Shown: piece after piece, positions 1 through 6,070 of the stretch
Layout: each line of letters begins with the position of its first letter
How positions within the stretch are numbered: position 1 is the stretch's first letter
NCBI GenBank assembly: GCA_000403945.1
Contig: APFI01000059.1
Span: 1-6,449, forward strand
Length of the DNA stretch: 6,449 bases
Reading direction: 5' to 3'
Source of the DNA: Desulfovibrio sp. Dsv1
GTDB lineage: Bacteria > Desulfobacterota > Desulfovibrionia > Desulfovibrionales > Desulfovibrionaceae
Made by a program: the position numbers and the translations under genes
The notes under the pieces: model-generated
Told to the model about the DNA's origin: nothing
Database searches by the model: none
What the model saw: only the letters and a program-made list of their open reading frames with translations

Positions 1-23
1 AGGCGCTGTTTTGGCATTTTCTC

Positions 24-57
24 AACAGGAATATGTAATCGCGCATTCCTGTTTTTT
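24..57 (+). terminator. Probable intrinsic terminator of an upstream gene
   Basis: A perfect 9-bp inverted repeat pairs AACAGGAAT (24-32) with ATTCCTGTT (45-53) across a 12-base loop. Six T residues (52-57) follow, the first two being part of the 3' arm. This is the layout of a rho-independent terminator reading rightwards. It would end a + strand gene that lies to the left of the window. The stem is only moderately GC-rich and the loop is long, so a regulator-binding dyad is an alternative. Confidence 0.5.
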
Positions 58-65
58 ATAATGAT

Positions 66-102
66 AAAAAATCTTTCTGATAACTCGACAATGTCAGAAA
101 GA
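66..102 (-). terminator. Dyad with T-tract on the minus strand, possible terminator
   Basis: TCTTTCTGA (72-80) and TCAGAAAGA (94-102) form a perfect 9-bp dyad with a 13-base loop. Six A residues at 66-71 flank its left side, so on the - strand the stem is followed by a T6 tract. This suits an intrinsic terminator for leftward transcription. The stem is AT-rich and weak, and no - strand gene is visible to its right. It may instead be an operator, or a leftover from the insertion sequence next to it. Confidence 0.3.
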
Positions 103-137
103 ACAGGTTATTACCAAACATTAATGGAGGAAATTCC

Positions 138-460
138 ATGACAGTTAAGAAGGTGACGACATTAAGAATAGAACGCAGACGATCAGCGAAGGAAAAGACA
201 ATGGCGATATTTGCCATACATTTGGCTCTTCATTTAATGCCATTGCCCGCATCTATGGAGTCGCAACATCAACCGTCATGTGCCGGAGCCGGGATTTTGC
301 TGAAAAGACCTGTGAAAAATCCGCGCCGGGAGAGGCGGTCATTATAGAGCCTGACGAGATGCGGCACTATTTGCATTCAAAAAAACTTTGGCTCTGGAAA
401 GCCTGTTGTCGCGATACCGGTCAGCTCATTCACTGGCTCTGTTTGCCAGGTTTCATGTGA
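138..460 (+). pseudogene. Degenerate IS1-type transposase remnant
   Basis: The remnant starts at an ATG with a good GGAGG site (126-130) but does not encode an intact protein. The first part, in the frame of base 138, reads RRRSAKEKTMAIFAIHL. From about base 224 the similarity continues two bases over, in the frame of base 140, with SFNAIARIYGVATSTV (helix-turn-helix-like), then RDFAEKTCEKSAPGEAV, IIEPDEMRHYLHSKK and LWLWKACCRDTGQLIHW, ending at a TGA at 458-460. These pieces, recalled from family knowledge, match the HTH and the first catalytic-aspartate region (DE in EPDEM) of IS1-family transposases. Adding one base near 224/225 would join the frames as AIHL-GSSFNAIARI. The N-terminal zinc-binding part and the remaining DDE residues beyond LIHW are missing. 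No terminal inverted repeats or target duplication were recognised. The remnant is presumed inactive. Family assignment is from memory of conserved motifs only. Confidence 0.6.
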
Positions 461-533
461 ACGGACAAAGGGGAAATATTTTATCTCTCTTCCAGCAACA
501 CTCTCATCCTTCGAACTCAAAGGAGAAGCGCGC

Positions 534-2273
534 ATGAAATTGTCCACTAGAATTTTCCTCAGCATGGGTATCCTGATCATATTCAATGCTGTTGTGGCGG
601 TATACCTGTTGACGCAGATGAAAAACGTCAATGAAATGTCGACGATAATCGCGGACAGAAACGTGCCGATCATTGATCTGGCGGGCAGGCTGAGCTTTTA
701 TGTATCGGAATACCGTATTGTGGAAACGCGCCATATTTATACAACGGATGCGGCGCTGATGCGGGACAGTGAAAATGAACTGGCCGACTGGAAAAAAAAG
801 GTCTCCGGCACTCGGGCCAAGCTCAGCGAGTACGTCCAGGAGAGCAAGGTCAGGGCTCTGCTGGACAAGATCGGCACGGATCTGGATGCCTACTTCAGCA
901 TTTCCGGCAAACTGCGGAGCCTCTCCCTCCAGAACCGGACGGACGAGGCCATCGCGCTGCTGCTGGGGGACTCCCGCATGGAGTTCCTGGAGTTGATCGC
1001 GCAGCTCACCGAATTTGCGGTCCAAACCCGTAAAAATGCCGAAGATACCAGTATGGAAGGCAATGCGATGTACGAAAACAGCAATATGGTCGGCACGGTC
1101 ATGACCGTATTGGCTGTTCTGGTTTCCGCGCTGCTGGCCATTCTGCTGATCCGCAAGACAGCGCGGCAGTTGGGCAAGGACCCTGGCGAGCTGAACGCTA
1201 TAGCCCGCCGGGTGGTGGACGGCGACTACAATGTGGACGACGGCGGCAAGAAAGTGGGCGTCTACGGATCCATTGTGGAGATGGTCCACGCCCTGAAAAC
1301 GCACATTGAGAGCGCCCAGCGCGAGTCGGAAAACGCCAGGGAGCAGTCCGCCAGGGCCCATGATGCCCTGGAACAGGCCGAGACCGCCAGCCGGGAGGCC
1401 AAGGGCAAGACCCAGGCCATGCTGGCCGCCGCCGGGCAGCTGGAGGAAGTGGCCGCCGTGCTTTCTTCCTCCTCCACCCAGTTGTCCGCCCAGATTGAAC
1501 AGTCCGACCGGAGTGCGGCCGAATCCGCCTCCCGCCTCTCCGAAGCGGCCACGGCCATGAACGAAATGAACGCCACTGTCCAGGAAGTGGCCAGGAACGC
1601 GGGTTCCGCCTCCGCCGCATCCTCTGGAACCAGGGAAAAGGCTGAATCCGGCGCGCGGGTTGTGGAAAAGGCCGTGCGCGGCATTGAGCAGGTTCATCAG
1701 ATTTCGCTGGAGCTCAAGGATGACATGACCCAGCTCGGCGAGCACGCCCAGGCCATCACCCAGATCATGGGCGTGATTTCGGATATCGCGGACCAGACCA
1801 ACCTGCTGGCCCTCAACGCGGCCATCGAGGCCGCCCGCGCGGGCGAGGCCGGGCGCGGTTTCGCCGTGGTGGCCGACGAGGTGCGCAAGCTGGCTGAAAA
1901 GACCATGTCATCCACCAACGACGTGGGCAACGCCATCAAGGCCATTCAGGAAAGCACGGCCAAGAGCATGGCCGGCATGGACAACGCCGTGGAACGCGTC
2001 GGCGAGGCCACGGAACTGGCCAACCAGTCCGGGCAGGCCTTGCGGGAAATCGTGGCCACCGTGGAGGCCACCGGGGATCAGGTCAGCGCCATCGCCGCGG
2101 CCAGCGAGGAGCAGTCCGCAGCCAGCGAAGAGATCAACCAGTCCATCGCCCAGGTCAACGACATGTCCCGCCAGACCGCCGAGGCCATGGCCGAAGCCGC
2201 CACGGCCGTGTCCGATCTGGCCGCGCAGGCCCAGACGCTTACGGAACTTATTGAGGCCATGAAAAAGGCCTAG
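534..2273 (+). CDS. Methyl-accepting chemotaxis protein (transmembrane chemoreceptor)
   Basis: This 579-residue inner-membrane chemoreceptor senses a signal outside the membrane and controls CheA through CheW, biasing flagellar rotation. TM1 spans about residues 7-27. A mostly helical periplasmic region at about 28-184 has the size of a four-helix-bundle sensor. TM2 spans about 185-207. A HAMP domain follows at about 208-260 (QLGKDPGELNAIARRVVDGDY), then a long coiled coil. The highly conserved hairpin tip begins at D417 (DIADQTNLLALNAAIEAARA), followed by GRGFAVVADEVRKLAEKT to about residue 457. Glu/Gln/Ala-rich heptads such as EEQSAASEEIN suit CheR/CheB adaptation. The C-terminus ends EAMKKA, without an NWETF-type CheR tether. 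An AAAGGAG site (519-525) lies 8 bases before the ATG. The ligand cannot be told from sequence. No convincing promoter was found between the IS remnant and the start. A strong terminator follows, so it is probably monocistronic. Confidence 0.97.
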   Translation: MKLSTRIFLSMGILIIFNAVVAVYLLTQMKNVNEMSTIIADRNVPIIDLAGRLSFYVSEYRIVETRHIYTTDAALMRDSENELADWKKKVSGTRAKLSEYVQESKVRALLDKIGTDLDAYFSISGKLRSLSLQNRTDEAIALLLGDSRMEFLELIAQLTEFAVQTRKNAEDTSMEGNAMYENSNMVGTVMTVLAVLVSALLAILLIRKTARQLGKDPGELNAIARRVVDGDYNVDDGGKKVGVYGSIVEMVHALKTHIESAQRESENAREQSARAHDALEQAETASREAKGKTQAMLAAAGQLEEVAAVLSSSSTQLSAQIEQSDRSAAESASRLSEAATAMNEMNATVQEVARNAGSASAASSGTREKAESGARVVEKAVRGIEQVHQISLELKDDMTQLGEHAQAITQIMGVISDIADQTNLLALNAAIEAARAGEAGRGFAVVADEVRKLAEKTMSSTNDVGNAIKAIQESTAKSMAGMDNAVERVGEATELANQSGQALREIVATVEATGDQVSAIAAASEEQSAASEEINQSIAQVNDMSRQTAEAMAEAATAVSDLAAQAQTLTELIEAMKKA

Positions 2274-2294
2274 ACCAAAAACAGCCCTCAGCCT

Positions 2295-2310
2295 CGCCAC
2301 GGCAGTGGCG
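2295..2310. other. Small perfect hairpin after the chemoreceptor gene
   Basis: CGCCAC (2295-2300) pairs perfectly with GTGGCG (2305-2310) over a GGCA tetraloop, 21 bases after the chemoreceptor stop codon. It is followed by CTT and a C-run rather than a T-run. By itself it is not a canonical terminator. It may assist the stronger terminator just downstream or stabilise the mRNA 3' end. Confidence 0.35.
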
Positions 2311-2321
2311 CTTCCCCCCTG

Positions 2322-2356
2322 CCCCGCCGGATCCGCGCCGACGGGGTTTTCCTTTT
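2322..2356 (+). terminator. Intrinsic terminator of the chemoreceptor gene
   Basis: CCCCGCCGG (2322-2330) pairs with CCGACGGGG (2338-2346), giving eight pairs and one C-A mismatch around a 7-base loop. TTTTCCTTTT follows (2347-2356). This is a strong GC-rich rho-independent terminator about 50 bases after the chemoreceptor stop. It insulates that gene from the sigma-54 unit downstream. Confidence 0.8.
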
Positions 2357-2384
2357 CCAGCCGCGTCGGCAATTTGTCGCGCGC

Positions 2385-2408
2385 GGGGGCTTGCGTCCCT
2401 CCGCCCCC
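2385..2408. repeat. GC-rich inverted repeat upstream of the first sigma-54 promoter
   Basis: GGGGGC (2385-2390) and GCCCCC (2403-2408) form a perfect inverted repeat with a 12-base spacer. Its centre lies about 85 bases upstream of the predicted start of transcription near 2482, within the range where sigma-54 activators bind enhancer sites. In GC-rich DNA a 6-bp match can arise by chance, so a regulatory role is only a suggestion. Confidence 0.2.
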
Positions 2409-2455
2409 CAAACGCGTCGCCGCGCAAGGCCCGCACCCCGGTCCCTGCCGGGCAT

Positions 2456-2471
2456 TGGCACTGTCCTTGCT
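2456..2471 (+). promoter_or_regulatory. Sigma-54 (-24/-12) promoter for the muramidase-glycosyltransferase unit
   Basis: TTGGCAC then TGTCC then TTGCT matches the sigma-54 consensus TGGCAC-N5-TTGCW without a mismatch. The invariant GG (2457-2458) and GC (2469-2470) are exactly 10 bases apart. With the final C of GC at -12, transcription would start near 2482, giving a leader of about 47 bases before the ATG at 2529. It sits in an intergenic region after a strong terminator, where a promoter is expected. Sigma-54 transcription needs an ATP-dependent enhancer-binding activator; none is encoded here. Confidence 0.78.
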
Positions 2472-2516
2472 TTCATCCTGCCGAGGCGGCCCCAAGTCCG
2501 CCCTTCGCCCCGTCTC

Positions 2517-2522
2517 AGGAGG
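2517..2522 (+). promoter_or_regulatory. Ribosome binding site deciding the 2529 start
   Basis: A perfect AGGAGG lies 6 bases before the ATG at 2529. The reading frame is open further upstream to a TTG at 2391, but that codon lies upstream of the predicted sigma-54 transcript start. The ATG at 2529 is therefore preferred. Confidence 0.85.
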
Positions 2523-2528
2523 AAGAAC

Positions 2529-3659
2529 ATGGCACACTCCGCATGGCTGATCCGGCCTCCGGCCGAACAACAGCAGCAAAACCCGTCTCCCGCCGCGCCC
2601 CAGAGCCGCGCCCAGAGCGCGCCCACAGGGGGCCTCTCGCCTTTCGCCGCCCTGATGGCCGGTCAGGAACGGCAGGGAGTGGACAAAAGCGCGCCCGCGG
2701 CAAGGCGCCCGCAGGAAACGGCCAGCACGCTGCAATTGCGCAATCCCGTTCTGGCCGGGCGCTCTCCCAGCGACCTCGCGCGCTCCCAGACCTTCGCCAA
2801 GGCCCAGACGGATCTGCGTCAGACCCAAGCCATGGAAGGCCTGATGCAAAGCCTTTCCGGCGGCGATTCTCCGCTGGATCTGGCCCGCAACATGGGCGTG
2901 GCCCGGCATCTGCGCAGCTTGGCCAATGCCGTTGAAGGGCGAGTGGGCAATCTGTCCATGGGCGACTTCATCCGCACCCGCTCCACCGGCAAGCGCGCGC
3001 GCCGCCCGCCGGCACCGGAAAGCAACGGGCTGGGCCGGCTTTCAGCCCGCTTCGAATCCGGCGGCGACGGCATCGCGGCCATCGGCTACGACCGCAATGG
3101 CGGCACGTCCTACGGCAAATACCAGATCGCCTCGCGTGTGGGCAGCATGAAGAATTTTCTGGAATTCCTGGACGGCGAGGCGCCGGATGTCGCCCAGCGC
3201 CTGCGCAAGGCCGGACCGGCCAATACGGGCGGCCGCTGCGGAAGCATGCCCGACGCCTGGCGGGCCATCGCCAAGGAGCAGCCCGAGCGTTTCGAGGCCC
3301 TGCAGGAGGCCTTCATCCGCGAAAGCCACTACAAGCCCGCCATGGAGGCCATTGTGGAGCGCACCGGCCTGGAAGCGGACAAACTTTCTCCCGCCATGCG
3401 GGAAGTGATCTGGAGCACTGCCGTACAGCACGGTCCGGCCGGAGCGGCCCGTATTTTCGACCGGGCCGACAATCTCAGCGGCAAGCCCACGGACCCGGCC
3501 TACGAGCGCAAGCTCATCAGCAACGTCTACAAGCTGCGCGCCGGGCAGTTCGGCTCCTCCACCGAAGCGGTGCAGGCGGCGGTGCAGAACCGCTTCCGGC
3601 AGGAAAAGAATCTGGCCCTGAACATGCTGGACGGCGGCGGGCGCACCGCCCTGGCCTGA
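2529..3659 (+). CDS. Muramidase-like (lysozyme-fold) protein, possibly flagellum-associated
   Basis: The product is 376 residues long. About the first 165 residues are low-complexity and probably flexible: Gln/Pro/Ala-rich (PPAEQQQQNPSPAAP), then a polar helical part. There is no hydrophobic signal peptide. The C-terminal domain (about 168-310) resembles the lysozyme-like domains of phage tail and VgrG-related muramidases. Visible motifs are RLSARFESGGDG with E176 as the candidate catalytic acid, GGTSYGKYQ (about 191-199), MPDAW shortly after C237, and WSTAVQHGPAGA beginning at W295. The expected activity is cleavage of peptidoglycan glycan strands; this rests on recalled family motifs. The gene is first after a sigma-54 promoter, and the glycosyltransferase gene begins 19 bases after its stop. 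One possibility is that it replaces the muramidase missing from single-domain FlgJ proteins, leaving the cell by the flagellar export route. A phage-derived or type VI effector origin is the main alternative; no phage or VgrG genes flank it. Confidence 0.85.
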   Translation: MAHSAWLIRPPAEQQQQNPSPAAPQSRAQSAPTGGLSPFAALMAGQERQGVDKSAPAARRPQETASTLQLRNPVLAGRSPSDLARSQTFAKAQTDLRQTQAMEGLMQSLSGGDSPLDLARNMGVARHLRSLANAVEGRVGNLSMGDFIRTRSTGKRARRPPAPESNGLGRLSARFESGGDGIAAIGYDRNGGTSYGKYQIASRVGSMKNFLEFLDGEAPDVAQRLRKAGPANTGGRCGSMPDAWRAIAKEQPERFEALQEAFIRESHYKPAMEAIVERTGLEADKLSPAMREVIWSTAVQHGPAGAARIFDRADNLSGKPTDPAYERKLISNVYKLRAGQFGSSTEAVQAAVQNRFRQEKNLALNMLDGGGRTALA

Positions 3660-3678
3660 GCTCTTGGGACGGCGCGGC

Positions 3679-5361
3679 ATGGGCACTGATGTCCTGCTTC
3701 TCAATCTGACCCGTTTCGGGGATCTGCTGCAAAGCCAGCCCCTGATTCAGGATCTGCACGACAGCGGCCACAGTGTGGGCCTGGTCTGCCTGGACAACTT
3801 CGCCGCCGCCCTGCCCCTGTTGCGTCATGTGGACGCGGCCTGGCCCCTGCCCGGCGCGAAGCTGATGGCCGCGCTGGACCGGGACTGGCGGACGGCGGCC
3901 GCGCAACTGCTGGGTCTGACCCGGCGCATCCGCAGAGATGCCGCGCCCCGGCACGTCGTCAACCTGACACCCACCCTGCCCGCGCGCCTGCTCTCCAAGC
4001 TCCTGGCCTCCGCGCCGGAAGCGGTGCTGGGCTTCGGCATGGATCCCGAGGGTTTTGGCGTCAATCGGGGCGTCTGGTCCTCCTTTTTGAGCGGCGCCAC
4101 CCTGCGCCGCCTGAACGCGCCCTTCAATTTGGTGGATATGTTCCGCATGATCGGCGCGCCCCTTTTCGCCCCCGGCATTGCAGGGCGTCCGGGACGCTTC
4201 AGTCTGCGGCCCCCTCCGGATGCGGCCATGTCCCATGCCGAGGCCCTGCTGGCCCGGCCCGAAAATCTTCCCCTGGGCGCGCATCCCAAAGGTTTTGTGG
4301 CTCTGCAACTGGGGGCCAGCGAAGCCCGGCGGCAGTGGCCGGTCGCGCATTTCGCGGATCTGGGCGAACGCCTCTGGCGCGAGGCGGGCCTCTGCCCGGT
4401 CCTGCTGGGCGCGCCCGCCGAACGTCCTCTGGCGCGGGAGTACGCGGCGCGCGCCACCCGCGACCGGACGCCCTTCGTCAATGCCGTGGGCCGGACCGAC
4501 ATCCCTCAACTGGCGGCCCTGCTGCGCAAAATGCGTCTGCTGGCCACCAACGACACCGGCACCATGCATCTGGCCGCCGGCCTGGGCCTGCCCTGCCTGG
4601 CTTTTTTTCTGGCCACGGCCCAGCCTTGGGACACCGGCCCCTATCTGCCGGGTTGCTGCTGCCTGGAACCGGCTCTGCCCTGCCATCCCTGTTCCTTCAG
4701 ACAGCCCTGCCCGCATGGTCATGCCTGCCTGACGCACATCAGCCCGACCAGCGCGAGCGACCTGATCCTGGCCCGTCTGGAAGGTGGCGGCTGGCAGGCG
4801 GGCCTGAGCCCGAAACTCCGCCTCGAGGCCCGCGTCTGGCTGACGGAAACCGACGCGCGGGGCTTTGCCGGGGTGCGCAGCCTCTCCGGCCACGATTCCG
4901 AGGACTGTAGCCTCTGGCTCAGCCAGCAACGCCCGTTCTGGCGTCATATTCTTGACGATCTGAGCGGCAACGCGGCCGGTCCGGCGGACGGGCACATTGA
5001 AAAGCAAGCGGGCGGGCAAACAGACGGGCGGTTGGACGCGCCGCCCTGCTCCCCCGCTCTCTGCCGCCAGGTGGCCCCGGTGCTGGCCCAGGCCGCGAGA
5101 CTGCTGGACATGCTGTCCGAGCAGGGCCGCCTGACGGGCAGGTCTGCCAAGGCTGGCCAGCTCTTTCTGCTCAATTGCGAACGCCTGCAAAATCTTCTGA
5201 ACGCCTGCCCGCCGCTGGCATCTCTGGCCTGTTTCTGGCGCGAATTACGGCAGGAGCGCGGCGACCGCATGGATGAATTACTGCGTTTTGTGGGCATGCT
5301 GGCCGGGCATCTCGAACACTGGGCCGCGCATATGACGGTTTCCAGCCGCAATCCATTGTAA
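3679..5361 (+). CDS. Glycosyltransferase family 9 (heptosyltransferase-like) with long C-terminal extension
   Basis: This 560-residue protein has a GT9 (GT-B fold) core of about 370 residues. The N-terminus LLNLTRFGDLLQSQPLI carries the family's GD (14-15). LQLGASEARRQWP ends at W220-P221, where GT9 enzymes bind the nucleotide-sugar phosphates. NDTGTMHLAAGLGLP with D292, G294 and H297 is the family signature D-x-G-x-x-H. A cysteine-rich stretch (C326-C328, C335, C338, C344, C350) resembles the CxxC...C cluster common in GT9 proteins. The family transfers heptose or related sugars from nucleotide donors, usually to lipopolysaccharide core; the acceptor here is unknown. The ~190-residue extension, with a Gly/Asp-rich linker and then helices, is not part of the GT9 fold. 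The ATG at 3679 is chosen over an in-frame TTG at 3664; both have weak ribosome sites, suggesting coupling to the preceding gene. The sigma-54 context suggests surface or flagellar glycosylation rather than housekeeping LPS synthesis. Confidence 0.9.
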   Translation: MGTDVLLLNLTRFGDLLQSQPLIQDLHDSGHSVGLVCLDNFAAALPLLRHVDAAWPLPGAKLMAALDRDWRTAAAQLLGLTRRIRRDAAPRHVVNLTPTLPARLLSKLLASAPEAVLGFGMDPEGFGVNRGVWSSFLSGATLRRLNAPFNLVDMFRMIGAPLFAPGIAGRPGRFSLRPPPDAAMSHAEALLARPENLPLGAHPKGFVALQLGASEARRQWPVAHFADLGERLWREAGLCPVLLGAPAERPLAREYAARATRDRTPFVNAVGRTDIPQLAALLRKMRLLATNDTGTMHLAAGLGLPCLAFFLATAQPWDTGPYLPGCCCLEPALPCHPCSFRQPCPHGHACLTHISPTSASDLILARLEGGGWQAGLSPKLRLEARVWLTETDARGFAGVRSLSGHDSEDCSLWLSQQRPFWRHILDDLSGNAAGPADGHIEKQAGGQTDGRLDAPPCSPALCRQVAPVLAQAARLLDMLSEQGRLTGRSAKAGQLFLLNCERLQNLLNACPPLASLACFWRELRQERGDRMDELLRFVGMLAGHLEHWAAHMTVSSRNPL

Positions 5362-5370
5362 TTCCTTGTC

Positions 5371-5387
5371 TGGTACGTGTCTTGCAT
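5371..5387 (+). promoter_or_regulatory. Sigma-54 (-24/-12) promoter for the last two genes
   Basis: CTGGTACG then TGTC then TTGCAT matches the sigma-54 consensus TGGCACG-N4-TTGCA with one substitution (T for C at 5374). The GG (5372-5373) and GC (5384-5385) have the required 10-base spacing. Transcription would start near 5397, giving a 49-base leader, almost the same as for the other sigma-54 unit. The element begins 9 bases after the glycosyltransferase stop codon, so upstream activator sites would have to lie inside that gene. Confidence 0.8.
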
Positions 5388-5433
5388 AATTAAAGGCACG
5401 CAACGTATCGGCAAATAATTCCCTGTGGGGAGC

Positions 5434-5440
5434 AAGGAGG
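5434..5440 (+). promoter_or_regulatory. Ribosome binding site deciding the 5446 start
   Basis: AAGGAGG lies 5 bases before the ATG at 5446. The frame is open back to a GTG at 5425, but that codon would put this strong ribosome site inside the gene. The ATG at 5446 is therefore the better start. Confidence 0.85.
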
Positions 5441-5445
5441 GTTAT

Positions 5446-6051
5446 ATGATTATTGTTGACGGTTGCAAAAGCGACAAGGCAATTTCCAATTTCGCCAATC
5501 TGGAAGAAGTGCTGACCACTGTGATGGAAGACGAAAAAATGGATGACCGGGTGGTCACCGATGTTTTTGTGAACAATGAAATTTTTTCGGAAATATATCC
5601 TCATCAGGCCGAAGACATGTCCTGCGACACCATCTCTTCTGTGGAAGTGCGCTCCGTGCCCGCCGCCGAGCTGGCTGTGAACATGTCGGCGGAAATGGAC
5701 AAAGTGGCCCGGATGATGGGCAGCGGCGCGCGCAATGTGGCCCGCCTGTTCCGTGAAGCCTCGGACACCGACGCCCTGGAGCTTTTGCAGGATCTGCTGG
5801 ATGTGACCCGCGATTTCATGGGCATGCTCGGCGCGCTGCGCGAACGCTATCTCGGCGGCGCGGATGAGGAATTCACCCGCAAGGCCGAAAAGCTGGCGGA
5901 CCTGCTTTCCGAAATGAGCGAAGTGCTGGAAAATGAAGACTGGATTCTGCTGGCCGATCTGCTGGAATACGAATTCCTGCCCCTGTGCGAGGAATGGCAG
6001 GTAGTCAGCGAGCATCTGCACGAGCAGATGGTCAAACACATAGCCCAGTAA
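5446..6051 (+). CDS. Uncharacterised acidic protein, beta-rich N-terminus and helical C-terminus
   Basis: This 201-residue soluble acidic protein has no signal peptide or membrane segment. Residues 1-75 alternate likely strands and one helix: MIIVDG, then NLEEVLTTVMED, VVTDVFVNNEIF and ISSVEVRSV. That pattern suggests a small beta-grasp-like domain. Residues 76-201 look all-helical and coiled-coil-prone. Near the end is a striking WILLADLLEYEFLPL stretch from W166, followed by CEEW. Similar proteins with an N-terminal strand-rich domain and a DLLEYE segment are recalled near flagellar genes in other bacteria, but no function can be assigned. The gene follows its own sigma-54 promoter, and the helical chaperone-like gene begins 19 bases after its stop, so the two are probably co-expressed. 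A role as an adaptor for the glycosyltransferase or for flagellar export is speculation from context. Confidence 0.88.
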   Translation: MIIVDGCKSDKAISNFANLEEVLTTVMEDEKMDDRVVTDVFVNNEIFSEIYPHQAEDMSCDTISSVEVRSVPAAELAVNMSAEMDKVARMMGSGARNVARLFREASDTDALELLQDLLDVTRDFMGMLGALRERYLGGADEEFTRKAEKLADLLSEMSEVLENEDWILLADLLEYEFLPLCEEWQVVSEHLHEQMVKHIAQ

Positions 6052-6070
6052 GGGCTGAAGGAGCGCCCCC

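Noticed and set aside
57..62. TATAAT as a sigma-70 promoter for the small frame at 138
   Set aside because: No acceptable -35 element is present at 16-18 bases spacing. The hexamer overlaps the end of the T-tract of the probable terminator.
379..386. A7C run as an IS1-type programmed frameshift site
   Set aside because: It lies within the region coding for the catalytic-aspartate segment, not at an insA/insB-like junction. The reading frame matches the family on both sides of it, so no shift is needed there.
451..482. Possible sigma-70 promoter for the chemoreceptor (TTTCAT, then AAATAT)
   Set aside because: The -10 match is only three of six bases and no better alternative was found. No sigma-54 or sigma-28 pattern with correct spacing is present there either.
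504..1745. Long minus-strand open frame opposite the chemoreceptor gene
   Set aside because: It is antisense to an unambiguous chemoreceptor. Its Gly/His-rich composition is typical of the mirror frame of GC-rich coding DNA, and no ribosome site or family motif is seen.
2391..2528. Upstream TTG start adding 46 residues to the muramidase-like protein
   Set aside because: It lies upstream of the predicted sigma-54 transcript start and spans the promoter itself. The ATG at 2529 has a perfect AGGAGG at good spacing.
3517..5190. 557-residue minus-strand open frame opposite the glycosyltransferase
   Set aside because: The + strand frame carries clear GT9 motifs. The antisense product is Gln/Gly/Arg-rich without recognisable domains, as expected for a shadow frame in high-GC DNA.
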